NCBI GenBank assembly: GCA_022823505.1
Contig: JAJEIA010000100.1
Span: 27,113 to 91,112 of the forward strand
Source: Dehalococcoidia bacterium
GTDB taxonomy: Bacteria; Chloroflexota; Dehalococcoidia; Lucifugimonadales; UBA3495
Direction of reading: 5' to 3'
DNA length: 64,000 nucleotides
Notes under the pieces: model-generated
What the model saw: the letters and a program-made list of their open reading frames with translations, nothing else
Told to the model about the DNA's origin: nothing
The model's database searches: none
Shown: in pieces, positions 28,462 through 38,329 of the stretch
Layout of the letters: each line of letters opens with the position of its first letter
Numbering within the stretch: the first letter of the stretch is position 1
Position numbers and translations under genes: made by a program

Positions 28462-29400
28462 ATGACCGTTCTGGTGACCGGAGCCACGGGGCTGTTGGGG
28501 CGAAGGGTGGTCCAGCAATTGCTGGAGACCAACCACGAAGTTCGGGCCATGGTGCGCCGCCCCGGCAGCGAGAACATACTCGCCACGCCGCCGACGGACG
28601 TTTGCTACGGTGACGTGACCGACCCCGACGCCCTCGCCGAGGCGTGCCGCGATGCAACGGCGGTGGTCCACCTGGTCGCGGTGATACGCGGCGGCCCCGG
28701 GCAGTTCGACGCCATCAACCGGCAGGGCACGGCCAACGTGGTCGAGGCCGCCAAGGGCGCGGGCTCGGTAAAGCGATTTATCCACGTGAGCGCGCTGGGG
28801 GCTGACGACCGGCCCCGGCTCCAGTATCTGCACTCGAAATGGCAGGGCGAACAGGCAGTGGCAGGCAGCGGTCTGCCCTACGTGATCCTGCGCCCATCGC
28901 TGATATTCGGGCCGGGCGATGAATTCACCACGGCGGTGGCGGCGCTGGTGCGTGCCATGCCCATCGTTCCGGTGATCGGTTCCGGCAACAACCGACTGCA
29001 GCCCATCCACGTTGACGACGTGGCCCGATGCATCGCCCTCTCGGTCAGCGGCAACATACGGGGCAACCGGACCATCGAAATCGGCGGGCCGGAGCAGCTG
29101 TCCTACAACGAAATCGTGGGTGTCGTGGCCCGCACGCTGGGTCGAAAGGCGCGCCGAATCAACGTGCCGCTGTGGAAGATGCGCCTGCCGGTAGCCGTCA
29201 TGGAGAAGATGACGCCGCGCGCGCCCATCAACCGGGCGATGCTGCAGTTGGTGACGCTGCGGAACGTGGCCGAGCCGAGATCGGTGGATCACACCTTCGG
29301 GTTCCGGCCGCGGCCGCTCTACGGGAACATCGACCACGTGCGCAGCATCACGGTCGGCCAGGCCATCCGCATCAACCTGGGCCTGTCGGCGGGCAGCTAG
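28462..29400 (+). CDS. NAD-dependent epimerase / complex I NDUFA9-like SDR protein
   Basis: MTVLVTGATGLLGRRVVQQLLETNHEVRAMVRRPGS...VKRFIHVSALGADDRPRLQYLHSKWQGEQAVAGSGLPYVILRPSLIFGPGDEF. Confidence 0.92.
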   Translation: MTVLVTGATGLLGRRVVQQLLETNHEVRAMVRRPGSENILATPPTDVCYGDVTDPDALAEACRDATAVVHLVAVIRGGPGQFDAINRQGTANVVEAAKGAGSVKRFIHVSALGADDRPRLQYLHSKWQGEQAVAGSGLPYVILRPSLIFGPGDEFTTAVAALVRAMPIVPVIGSGNNRLQPIHVDDVARCIALSVSGNIRGNRTIEIGGPEQLSYNEIVGVVARTLGRKARRINVPLWKMRLPVAVMEKMTPRAPINRAMLQLVTLRNVAEPRSVDHTFGFRPRPLYGNIDHVRSITVGQAIRINLGLSAGS

Positions 29401-29408
29401 CAGCGATC

Positions 29409-30788
29409 GTGCCAGCGAGTTACGAGGAAGCGGTAGCCCGGTTGCTGGGCCTGGTCGACCACGAGCGCTCGGCTCCGGCTCAGCCGCGACAGAAGCGGAT
29501 CTACGATCTGCGCAACGTGGAGCGCCTGCTGGCGCGGATGGGCGATCCCCACCTGCGCCGTGGCATCGTGCACGTGGCGGGCACCAAGGGCAAGGGCAGC
29601 ACCGCCGCCATGGTGGAGTCCATCGCGCAGGCCGCCGGATATTCCACCGGCTTCTATTCTTCGCCGCACCTGCACTCTTTCTGCGAGCGCATCCGCCGGG
29701 ACGGACAGCCCGTCTCGCGGGAGCGGTTCGCCGAACTCACCGACGTGGTATGGCCGCACCACTTGGACAATGCTAACGATCCCGAGGCGGGGCCCGCGAC
29801 GCTGTTCGAATACCTGACCGCCATGGGCTTCCAGTGCTTTGCCGGGGACGCGGTCGACGTCAGCGTCATCGAGGTCGGCCTGGGCGGTCGGCTGGACGCC
29901 ACCAACGTGGTCACCCCCGAGGTCAGCGTGATCACCCCCGTGAGCCTGGACCACATGGCGATCCTGGGCGACACCATCGGCGAGATCGCCGCGGACAAGG
30001 CCGGGATCATCAAACGGCAGGTTCCGGTGGTGGTCGGACCGCAGTTCCCCGAGGCGATGGAAGCGATATGCCAGGCTGCCGCCGCGCAGTCGGCGCCGGT
30101 TATTTCAGTGGGGGACGCCATCACCTGGGCGGTTGAGCAGGCTTCGGTCGACGGCCAACTCCTGGAGATACGCGGTCGCCGGGATACCTACCGGTTGCGT
30201 CTGCCTTTGCTGGGCGATTTCCAGGGAGCCAACGGGGCGACGGCGGTGGGCGCGGCGGAGGTCCTGGGCGACGCCGGGTACTCGATTGATCGCCACGCGA
30301 TTGTCGGCGGGCTGGAGACGGTGGAGTGGCCGGGACGCATGGAGATCCTGAGCCGGGAGCCGACACTGGTGGTCGACGGCGCACACAACGATCACTCCGT
30401 GGCGACGCTGCTGGCGACCCTGGACGCCTACGCGCCGCACCGGAACCTGATCGTGGTGGCGGGATTCTCCCGGGACAAGCGGGTGGACGCCATGGTCGAA
30501 CTGTTGGCGCAGCGGGCGGACCGGGTCATCGCCACGCGCTCGCGGCATCCCCGCTCCATGCGGCCGGCGGAGATCGCAGAACAGTTCGCAGGCCAGGGTA
30601 TCCCGGCAGACCTTATCGGGATCACGGCGCGCACGGGCGATGCGGTTACGGAAGCCACGGCAGCCGCCGACGCCGAAGACCTGGTGCTGGTCATCGGGTC
30701 GCTGTTCGTGGTCGCCGAGGCGCGCGAATCGGTCCTGGGGATCGAGCCGGAGACGTATCCCGACCTGCTGCCGCCGGATCTGCGGTGA
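29409..30788 (+). CDS. folC: Bifunctional folylpolyglutamate synthase/dihydrofolate synthase
   Basis: GTG start; GIVHVAGTKGKGSTAAMVESIAQAAGYSTGFYSSPHLHSFCERI...EVGLGGRLDATNVVTPEVSVITPVSLDH...VVDGAHNDHS. Confidence 0.95.
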   Translation: MPASYEEAVARLLGLVDHERSAPAQPRQKRIYDLRNVERLLARMGDPHLRRGIVHVAGTKGKGSTAAMVESIAQAAGYSTGFYSSPHLHSFCERIRRDGQPVSRERFAELTDVVWPHHLDNANDPEAGPATLFEYLTAMGFQCFAGDAVDVSVIEVGLGGRLDATNVVTPEVSVITPVSLDHMAILGDTIGEIAADKAGIIKRQVPVVVGPQFPEAMEAICQAAAAQSAPVISVGDAITWAVEQASVDGQLLEIRGRRDTYRLRLPLLGDFQGANGATAVGAAEVLGDAGYSIDRHAIVGGLETVEWPGRMEILSREPTLVVDGAHNDHSVATLLATLDAYAPHRNLIVVAGFSRDKRVDAMVELLAQRADRVIATRSRHPRSMRPAEIAEQFAGQGIPADLIGITARTGDAVTEATAAADAEDLVLVIGSLFVVAEARESVLGIEPETYPDLLPPDLR

Positions 30789-30816
30789 CCGGAACGCGAC
30801 TGCTACAATTGCCGGC

Positions 30817-32076
30817 ATGATGCACACCGAAAACGGGCGGCGGCGGGTGGTCGTCACCGGCCTGGGGGCGATCACGCCGCTGGGCCTGAGCGCCAACGAC
30901 TTCTGGAGCAACCTGGTGGCCGGCGTGTCGGGCATTGGGCCGATGACCCTGTGCGATCCGACGGACTACCCCTGCCAGATCGCCGGTCAGGCCGACGATT
31001 TTGACGCCACCAACTACATCGACCGGCGCGAGGCCCGCCGCATGGCCCGCTTCTCCCAGATGGCGGTTGCGGCAGCACTGCAAGCGGTGGCGGATGCCGG
31101 ACTGGACATGGTGCAGGAGGACCCGTACCGCGTGGGCGTGCTGCTGGGCAACGGCAACGGCGGCTTCCCCACCCTGGAGGAAAACTGCCGGATCTTGGCC
31201 GACCGGGGCGGGATGCGGATGTCGCCATTCTTCTTCCCGATGGTGCTGCCCAACATGGCGGCCGCCAACGTGAGCCAGTACGTGGGAGCCCGCGGCTACA
31301 ACTCCACGGCCACAACCGCCTGCGCGGCGTCCAACAACGCCATCGGCGAGGCGCTGCAGGCCATACGGCACGGCGTGGCTGACGCCATGGTCACCGGCGG
31401 CGCGGAGGCTGGCATCAGCCAGCTCGGGCTGGCCGGATTCGCCGTGATGCGGGCGCTCAGCACCCGGAACGATGAGCCGCAGAGGGCCAGCCGGCCCTTC
31501 GACGCCGAGCGGGACGGGTTCGTTCCCGCCGAGGGGGCGGGCATCCTGGTCCTGGAGGAGTTGGAGCGCGCACGAGCGCGGGGCGCCAACATCCTGTGCG
31601 AGCTTTCGGGGTTCGGCGCAACGTCGGACGCGGGGCACCTGGTGCAACCCCAGGAGACCGGGGAAAGCGCGGCCCGGGCCATGGCCGGAGCGCTAACCGA
31701 TGCCGGACTGGAAACGGGCGACGTCGACTACATCAACGCCCACGGAACGTCCACGCCGCTGAACGACGCGGTGGAGACGGTCGCCATCAAGCGGCTGTTC
31801 GGCGAGAAAGCTTACCAGGTTCCGATCAGCAGCACGAAGGGGATGATCGGCCACGCCCTGGGAGCGTCGGGCGCGCTGGAAGCCGTGGCCTGCGTCAAGA
31901 CCATCACGGACCGGCGCATCCACCCCACGGTGAACCAGGAGTCGCCGGACCCCGACTGTGACCTGGACTACGTGCCCAACGAATCGAGGTCAGCCGACGT
32001 GGACGTGGTTCTGTCCAACGCCTTCGGGTTCGGCGGTCAGAACGCCTGCCTGGTGTTCCGGCGCTGGGAAGGGTGA
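30817..32076 (+). CDS. fabF: Beta-ketoacyl-ACP synthase II
   Basis: RRRVVVTGLGAITPLGLSANDFWSNLVAGVSGIGP...TTACAASNNAIGEALQAIRHGVADAMVTGGAEA...NAHGTSTPLNDAVE...STKGMIGHALGASGALEAVACVKTI. Confidence 0.97.
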   Translation: MMHTENGRRRVVVTGLGAITPLGLSANDFWSNLVAGVSGIGPMTLCDPTDYPCQIAGQADDFDATNYIDRREARRMARFSQMAVAAALQAVADAGLDMVQEDPYRVGVLLGNGNGGFPTLEENCRILADRGGMRMSPFFFPMVLPNMAAANVSQYVGARGYNSTATTACAASNNAIGEALQAIRHGVADAMVTGGAEAGISQLGLAGFAVMRALSTRNDEPQRASRPFDAERDGFVPAEGAGILVLEELERARARGANILCELSGFGATSDAGHLVQPQETGESAARAMAGALTDAGLETGDVDYINAHGTSTPLNDAVETVAIKRLFGEKAYQVPISSTKGMIGHALGASGALEAVACVKTITDRRIHPTVNQESPDPDCDLDYVPNESRSADVDVVLSNAFGFGGQNACLVFRRWEG

Positions 32077-32104
32077 TCCCGCACCTCAAGCCTGAGCGAA
32101 AAAT

Positions 32105-32133
32105 CCGCCGGCGCATTTGCGTGACGCCGGCGG
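32105..32133. terminator. Bidirectional hairpin terminator between convergent genes
   Basis: ccgccggcg-catttgcgtga-cgccggcgg; T-rich on the minus-strand side. Confidence 0.6.
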
Positions 32134-32166
32134 CAAAATGTTCGGGTAATTGACGAAGACGACCGT

Positions 32167-32418
32167 CTAGTCGGCGGCTTCCGCGGTTTGTCCGGCGAGC
32201 ATCTCGTCGAGCATACGCTGCAAGGCCATGATGTGGCTGCATACCCGTCGGGTCGCGAAGAAGGCGCACTCGCAGCTCCAGTCTCCGTCGCGGTAGGCGA
32301 CCCGGTAGGTGTTGTGGTTGCCGATGAACGAAGCCTCGAAGGTGTGGATGTTCACCCGCTCCGGCTCCTCGGCGTACCTGCGCGCTTTGTCAACCTTGCC
32401 GATATAACTCGAGCTCAT
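32167..32418 (-). CDS. Small SWIM zinc-finger protein (83 aa)
   Basis: MSSSYIGKVDKARRYAEEPERVNIHTFEASFIGNHNTYRVAYRDGDWSCECAFFATRRVCSHIMALQRML; CxC-x(n)-CxH SWIM motif. Confidence 0.85.
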   Translation of the reverse strand: MSSSYIGKVDKARRYAEEPERVNIHTFEASFIGNHNTYRVAYRDGDWSCECAFFATRRVCSHIMALQRMLDEMLAGQTAEAAD

Positions 32419-32548
32419 TTCAACCCCCGCAGTGTGATGGGACGGGGATGTACCCCGCCCGGCTTCTAATGGTACCGGCAACGGCCGGGGCGGGTCAATA
32501 AGCGCGGGCCCTCGCGCGTACCCGTTTGGGCCGCAACGGGGGAATTGG

Positions 32549-32754
32549 CATCGATGAACAGGATGAACAGGCACAGGATGAACAGGATTGAATGGATGCG
32601 CAGCACAACGGCCGGTCTCGGTCGGAGCGGGTAGCAGAAGCGCTCCCCGGGCTGTAATTCGAGGAGTTGAGACGCTCGTCTATGGCATGGCTTCCCAAGC
32701 GGTACGGCGCCCGGCATACAGCTCAGACCATCCTCGTTATCCTGTTCATCGATG
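32549..32754. repeat. Intergenic inverted-repeat element with aacaggat-type units (family C)
   Basis: catcgatgaacaggatgaacaggcacaggatgaacaggatt ... catcctcgttatcctgttcatcgatg; complementary termini. Confidence 0.6.
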
Positions 32755-32970
32755 TGAGCTTTACCCTTCGGCAAACTGGGTATGGGTAAGCCGTGGGCCG
32801 AGCCCTGTCGGCGTAGGGACGGATCACCCGGCCACCGGGTCACGTTGCGAACGAACCATTGACAGCCCGACAGACGTGATATATATTATTCATATAACTA
32901 ATAGTGAGTATTCATACATCAGATGCCACAACCGGACAAGGGTGCCCGATATAACTCAAACAAGGAGGAC

Positions 32971-33453
32971 ATGATGACTCCGCGGATAATGACACGGGAC
33001 GGACGGCGCGGATTTGCTCCGAGAAGAGGTCTGACGTTCAGGATGATAATCCTGTGGACCTGCGCCCTGGCGTTGGCCCTGGTCGTGGTGAGCCATGCGC
33101 AGGCCGACGGCGTTGATGCCGCGACGGATCTCCAACCCAGCTACGAGCCGATACAGATGCCGGTGGACGAGGGCGGTGAATTGGAGCCGGAACAGTTCTG
33201 TGAGCCGCAGACCATTCCCGGCAGCCACGTCATGGCAGAGGTATGGTCCGCTGAAATGGGCCAGGCCATCGGCCCGGGATCCCTGATGCCCGACTTCGCG
33301 AACGATTCTGATATGGAAGACGTTTGGTCCGCCCAAATGCCGGACGAGAACCTGGGCTGGGAGGAAGGTGCGACCATGCCAGTTACGCTGATGGAGCTGC
33401 CGGCGCCGGACCCCAGCCCAGGCCCGATTTGCAACACGGTCTCGCTGAAGTAG
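32971..33453 (+). CDS. Small secreted protein of unknown function with internal repeat
   Basis: Signal peptide LTFRMIILWTCALALALVVVSHAQA; two related segments MAEVWSAEMGQAIGPGSLMPDF and MEDVWSAQMPDENLGWEEGATMP. Confidence 0.65.
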   Translation: MMTPRIMTRDGRRGFAPRRGLTFRMIILWTCALALALVVVSHAQADGVDAATDLQPSYEPIQMPVDEGGELEPEQFCEPQTIPGSHVMAEVWSAEMGQAIGPGSLMPDFANDSDMEDVWSAQMPDENLGWEEGATMPVTLMELPAPDPSPGPICNTVSLK

Positions 33454-33482
33454 CCGAAGCCGTGGCGCTGCTATCGGGTCAC

Positions 33483-33517
33483 GGGGGCCGCCGGGCGATG
33501 GATGCCCGGCGGCCCCC
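33483..33517. terminator. Perfect 14-bp stem hairpin between convergent genes
   Basis: gggggccgccgggc-gatggat-gcccggcggccccc. Confidence 0.65.
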
Positions 33518-33530
33518 AGTCCATTAGTGG

Positions 33531-34769
33531 TCAGTCCTCGTCCGGCTCAGGCCGGTTCCGCGGCAGCGGCAGTGAGACGAACAGCAGCCCCGCCGCCACG
33601 AACAGGGCAGCGATGTAGTACACCGCCGCCTCGAAACCCACGCTCTCGTAGAGCGCCCCGGCAATGAGCGGCGAGAAGACCGACATCAGGAAGGCAATGG
33701 ATGCCACAATGCCCAACCCGGTTGTCGCCACGTCGCGGCCCACCACGTCGAAAACCGTGGCGACCAGGATCGGTTGGTCGGGGTACAGGAACAGCCCCAG
33801 CAGTGCGATGGTGATGGTGAGCGGGATGCCCGTATCGAACACCGTCAGCGCCAGCGCCGCCAGGCACGACCACGCCAGTCCCGGCACCAGCACCTGCTTG
33901 CGGCCGAACCGGTCCGACAGGAAACCGGCGGCCGGCTTCGCCACCAGGCCAACCGCGATCAGCAGCCCGATATGGAACCCCCGGTTGGCCGGACCCATGT
34001 CCAGCTCGTTGTGGAGATAGAGCGGCAGTATCGTGACCAGCGCCACCAGGGCCATGCCGCGGAAGCCGCGAACCGCGGTCAAACCCCACAGTATCGGGTT
34101 ACGCAGCAACTCGCCGGTCGCCTCGACCCGATCTGCCAGCCCAACGCTCGGCTCCTCCCGGCCCCGTCCGATGTTGCGCAGCGACCAGATGGCGCACGCC
34201 GCCAGGAAAAAGGGGACCACCGCGTACACGCTGAGCAGCTCCCGCCAGGTGAGGAAGGCCAAAAGCGCGCCGGTGGCCACCGGGCCCACCACGTCGCCCA
34301 CGCTCCCCCCAACGCCGTGGGCGGCCAGCACAATCCCGCGGCGCTCCGGGAAGTGATGCGAAAGTGATGCCGAGGCGGGCAGATGCCAGATGGAGTGGGA
34401 GATCGCCACCACCGCCATGCCGATCAGCAGCAGCGGGTAGACCGGCGAGATTCCCATGGCCAGGCAGCCCAGGGCGGACACCGCAAGGCAGGATGCCAGC
34501 AGCTGCGCCCAGTATCGCCGGAGGATGTCCACCACCACGCCGCCGGGCAGGGCCACCAGGCCCGACGCCAGTTCCCGGGCGGACAGGATGCCGCCAACGC
34601 CCACCGTGTTCAGCATGAACGCCTGCTGGATCTCGGGCAGCACCACCACGAAGCTCTGCACAATCCAGTGGAACACGACGTGCCCGGTGGCCAATCCGGG
34701 CACGATGATCCGGCCGCCGAACGCCGGCGTTGGTCCCGCCGGCGGCTGAGCTGTTTCGGAGTTCTGCAT
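33531..34769 (-). CDS. MFS transporter
   Basis: 12-TM-like hydrophobic protein; GHVVFHWIVQSFVVVLPEIQQAFMLNTVGVGGILSARELASGLVALPGGVVVDILRRYW...GFLSDRFGRKQVLV. Confidence 0.88.
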   Translation of the reverse strand: MQNSETAQPPAGPTPAFGGRIIVPGLATGHVVFHWIVQSFVVVLPEIQQAFMLNTVGVGGILSARELASGLVALPGGVVVDILRRYWAQLLASCLAVSALGCLAMGISPVYPLLLIGMAVVAISHSIWHLPASASLSHHFPERRGIVLAAHGVGGSVGDVVGPVATGALLAFLTWRELLSVYAVVPFFLAACAIWSLRNIGRGREEPSVGLADRVEATGELLRNPILWGLTAVRGFRGMALVALVTILPLYLHNELDMGPANRGFHIGLLIAVGLVAKPAAGFLSDRFGRKQVLVPGLAWSCLAALALTVFDTGIPLTITIALLGLFLYPDQPILVATVFDVVGRDVATTGLGIVASIAFLMSVFSPLIAGALYESVGFEAAVYYIAALFVAAGLLFVSLPLPRNRPEPDED

Positions 34770-34833
34770 GACGTTGTTATGCCTCGCTGGCGCTATCGGT
34801 GCGACGGGCCGCCCGAGCGACGCCGGGTCCCGG

Positions 34834-35412
34834 CTACGGCTCCCGCAGGTCGATCACGCCGGCGGATCCGGCGGCTTCCGGCTTGTCGTCGTCCGGTCCG
34901 GTTGGGTTGCCGCGACGCGCCTTGGCGTTGCCTTCGTCGATTGTCACCTCCACCAGCGCAGTGACGCCCAGGTCGGCCGATGGAGGCGCATTGTAGTCCT
35001 CGCCCACCGTGCGCCCGGGGAAGTACCGCTGCACCATCCGGTCGAACAGCTCGAACTTCTCCCGCTCGTCGGTGATCTCTCTGGCGGTGCCGAAGACGGT
35101 GACGCTGCGGTAGTTGACCGAGTGGTTCTTCGCCTTGCGAGAGTACACCAGTCCGTCGGTCAGCGTTACGGTGATGCACACGGGAGCGCCGGTGGCCATA
35201 TGCTCCAGTGCGCGGCTGCGGATTGACCCGTGCAGATAGATCAAATCCGGTGTGGCCGAATCGTAGTGGTAGGTGAATGGGATGACAAAGGGAACGCCGT
35301 CCTCGATGAAACCCAGATGCGCCACCAACCCCTGCGAAAGGATCGCCTCCGTTTCCTCGGGAACGGCGCGTTCGGGGTGATTCCTGATGCGGGTCCGTTC
35401 GGTTAATTGCAA
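34834..35412 (-). CDS. Pyridoxamine 5'-phosphate oxidase family (NimA-like) protein
   Basis: IRNHPERAVPEETEAILSQGLVAHLGFIEDGVPFVIPFTYHYDSATPDLIYLHGSIRSRALEHM...YRSVTVFGTAREITDEREK; TTG start chosen. Confidence 0.85.
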   Translation of the reverse strand: MQLTERTRIRNHPERAVPEETEAILSQGLVAHLGFIEDGVPFVIPFTYHYDSATPDLIYLHGSIRSRALEHMATGAPVCITVTLTDGLVYSRKAKNHSVNYRSVTVFGTAREITDEREKFELFDRMVQRYFPGRTVGEDYNAPPSADLGVTALVEVTIDEGNAKARRGNPTGPDDDKPEAAGSAGVIDLREP

Positions 35413-35534
35413 CGTGGCCTCCCGGCGGGCGTAACGGACGATGAATTTCCGACGAGTTCGGTTTGGCGCCGTTCGAGGCGCCGGGTGAGGGCCACCAGTG
35501 TAACACCGGAGGCGAGCGCCCAACACTTGGGCTT

Positions 35535-35720
35535 TGCCGCAGGTAGCTGTCCCGGCCTGCGGAGAAGGCGTCATCGCGAGCGAGTCGCGGCAATCTCGTG
35601 GGCGTGAGGGAAGTCGCCCGGAGCAGCGAGGTCTGCTCCGGCATCGAGATTGCCGAGGTGCGGGAGCCTCGTGATGACAACCCGCCGCATTCCGAATACT
35701 CACTGTTACGGCGGTCGTTG
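35535..35720. repeat. MITE/REP-like intergenic inverted-repeat element, family B copy 2
   Basis: gtcatcgcgagcgagtcgcggcaatctcg ... cgagattgccgaggtgcgggagcctcgtgatgacaacccgccg; same layout as copy at 28195. Confidence 0.75.
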
Positions 35721-35873
35721 CACGCGCCAAAAATGAGGCCGTGAATCAATAATGAATGCGATTGAGACACCCCGTCGAGCAACGCTTTTCTTGACTTTGA
35801 AAGGGGCCAACACTAGGATAAGGACAGGGCAAAACATCCCGAGCTAGCGCTCGGACGGATTGAGGAGGATCTA

Positions 35874-37406
35874 ATGCTAGAAGTCGTCCTTGCCGTCCTG
35901 GCGGCAGCAGGGCTAGCAACAGGAGCAGCAGCAGTGGTTTGGCTGCTGCTGTCGACCAGGAAGAGTGGAAACCAACTTGAACGCAGCCGCGAGGAGGCTG
36001 CGAACACCGTCACCCAGGCCGAAGAGGAGAAGCGGAGCATCCTCCTGCAGGCGCAGGAAGAGGCCTTGAAAATCCGGGAGGCCGGTGACAAAGAGATCAC
36101 GGAGCAACGGCGCGAACTCAACCGCATGGAGCGCCGCCATATCCAGCGAGAAGAACAGCTCGACCGCAAACTGGAGTCTTTGGAACAGCAGGAGTCGGAA
36201 CTGGAAGAGCGGGAAACCCACGCCAAGTCCGAGCTGAAAAAAGCCGAAGACCTGAAATACCAGCACAACCGTGAGCTGGAACGGATCGCATCGTTGTCCA
36301 TCGACGAAGCGCGAGACATCGTGCTGAAGCGTGGCGAAGAGGAAGCATCTCACGAACTGGCTCGCCGCTACTATGAGTTGGAGAAGGAACACCAAACCCG
36401 GGCGGACGATAACGCCCGACGCATCCTCACCCTCGCCATAAATCGTCTTGCCACCGACGTTGTGTCGGAGAGCACGACTACTGTTGTTTCCCTGCCCAAC
36501 GATGAGATGAAGGGTCGTCTCATCGGCCGCGAAGGACGTAACATACGGGCCCTCGAGGCCCACACCGGCGTGGACATCATCGTTGACGACACGCCCGGAA
36601 TCGTAACGCTATCCTGCTTTGACCCGGTTCGCCGGGAGATCGCCAGGCTGGCGATGACCCAACTGGTGAAAGACGGGCGCATCCAGCCCGCACGCATCGA
36701 GGAAGCGGTCAACCGGGCCGAACGCGACATCGAGGAGACGATGTGGCGGGCCGGCGAAGAAGCCACCTTCGAAGTTGGCGTGAGCGGACTTGACCCCGAA
36801 CTCATCAGGCTCCTGGGGCGGCTCAAGTATCGCTACAGCTACGGCGAAAACGTGCTCACCCATTCCATCGAGGTGGGCTTGCTGGCCGGAATGCTGGCGT
36901 CCGAGGTCGGCGCCAACGTGCAGACGGCGCGGGCCGGCGGCCTGCTCCACGACATCGGCAAAGCCTTGACCCATGAGATACCCGGGCCGCACGCGGAGAT
37001 CGGCTACGACCTGACGACCCGTAACGGCGTTGGGGCGCTGGTCTGCAACTGCGTGCTCGAGCACCACGACGACGACCATTCCAGCATCGAGTCGTTCCTG
37101 GTGGCTGCGGCCGACGGGATCAGCGCCGCCCGCCCTGGCGCGCGCAAGGAATCCATCGAGCAGTACACGAGGCGGCTGCGCGAGCTGGAGGACACCGCCT
37201 ACAGCTTCGACGGAGTGCAACGGGCGTTTGCCATCCAGGCGGGCCGCGAGGTTCGGGTGATGGTCAGCCCCAACGACGTCGACGACGTGGCCTGCGCCAG
37301 CCTGGCGCGGGACATCGCCGGCAAGGTGTCCAAGGACCTGCAGTTCCCCGGCCAGATCAAGGTTACGGTGATCCGCGAAACCCGCGAGGAGAGCATCGCC
37401 AGGTAG
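35874..37406 (+). CDS. rny: Ribonuclease Y
   Basis: N-terminal TM, long coiled coil, KH domain MKGRLIGREGRNIRALEAHTGVDIIVDDTPGIVTLSCFDPVRREIAR, HD domain GLLHDIGKALTHEIPGPHAEIG. Confidence 0.97.
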   Translation: MLEVVLAVLAAAGLATGAAAVVWLLLSTRKSGNQLERSREEAANTVTQAEEEKRSILLQAQEEALKIREAGDKEITEQRRELNRMERRHIQREEQLDRKLESLEQQESELEERETHAKSELKKAEDLKYQHNRELERIASLSIDEARDIVLKRGEEEASHELARRYYELEKEHQTRADDNARRILTLAINRLATDVVSESTTTVVSLPNDEMKGRLIGREGRNIRALEAHTGVDIIVDDTPGIVTLSCFDPVRREIARLAMTQLVKDGRIQPARIEEAVNRAERDIEETMWRAGEEATFEVGVSGLDPELIRLLGRLKYRYSYGENVLTHSIEVGLLAGMLASEVGANVQTARAGGLLHDIGKALTHEIPGPHAEIGYDLTTRNGVGALVCNCVLEHHDDDHSSIESFLVAAADGISAARPGARKESIEQYTRRLRELEDTAYSFDGVQRAFAIQAGREVRVMVSPNDVDDVACASLARDIAGKVSKDLQFPGQIKVTVIRETREESIAR

Positions 37407-37437
37407 CTGCCCGGTTGTGAGTAACGGCGCGACCACA

Positions 37438-37461
37438 AGGGGCGACCGTGCGTCGCCCCTT
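37438..37461. terminator. Hairpin after rny
   Basis: aggggcgac-cgtgc-gtcgcccct; perfect stem. Confidence 0.5.
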
Positions 37462-37503
37462 ACATCGTAACCCCTTACGGAGCAGCCCCCTACGGATCAT
37501 GTT

Positions 37504-38280
37504 ATGCGAGTGTTGATGATTGGGGACATAATCGGCAAGCCGGGACGCAGCGCCCTGTCCCGATTGCTGCCCGATTTGCGCCGTGAACTGGACATCGACC
37601 TGGTCACGGCCAACGCTGAGAACACCGCCGGCGGGTTCGGCCTCACCCTCAAGACCGCCAACGCCCTGTTGCAGGCCGGCGTTGACGTGATGACCTCGGG
37701 CAACCACATCTGGGACAAGAAGGAAATCCTGCCCCACATGGAGGAGTTGCCGCTGCTGCGCCCCGCCAACTACTACGGCGCGCCGGGTCGGGGCTGGATG
37801 ATGTTCGGCGACGTCATGGTGATGAACCTGCAGGGTCGCGTTTTCATGCCGCCCATCGACTGTCCGTTCCGCGAGGCCGACAAGCGCCTGGCCGAAGCGG
37901 AAAGGGAGTTGGGATTCGCCCCCAAAACGGTGGTGGTGGACTTCCACGCCGAGGCGACCTCGGAAAAGCAGGGGCTGGCCTGGTACCTGGACGGACGGGT
38001 GAGCGCGGTGGTCGGCACGCATACCCACGTGGCCACGGCCGACGCGCGCATCATGCCCGGAGGCACCGCCTACGTCAGCGACCTCGGAATGACGGGTCCC
38101 CAGGACTCCGTCATCGGCACGGAGGTCGCCCCGGTGCTGGAACGGTTCCGAACGGGGCTGCCCCAACGGTTCGAGCCAGCGAAAGGCGCCTGCATCCTGA
38201 ACTCCGTGCTGATCGACATCGACGACGACACCGGCCACGCCACGGACATCGTGCGGATCGACCGCCGGGTCGACGTATAA
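37504..38280 (+). CDS. TIGR00282/YmdB family metallophosphoesterase
   Basis: [75 protein letters not shown]...[31 protein letters not shown]. Confidence 0.96.
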   Translation: MRVLMIGDIIGKPGRSALSRLLPDLRRELDIDLVTANAENTAGGFGLTLKTANALLQAGVDVMTSGNHIWDKKEILPHMEELPLLRPANYYGAPGRGWMMFGDVMVMNLQGRVFMPPIDCPFREADKRLAEAERELGFAPKTVVVDFHAEATSEKQGLAWYLDGRVSAVVGTHTHVATADARIMPGGTAYVSDLGMTGPQDSVIGTEVAPVLERFRTGLPQRFEPAKGACILNSVLIDIDDDTGHATDIVRIDRRVDV

Positions 38281-38329
38281 CGACAAGAACACCCATTGAT
38301 ACGGGAGACCACACATACGGGGAGACCTG

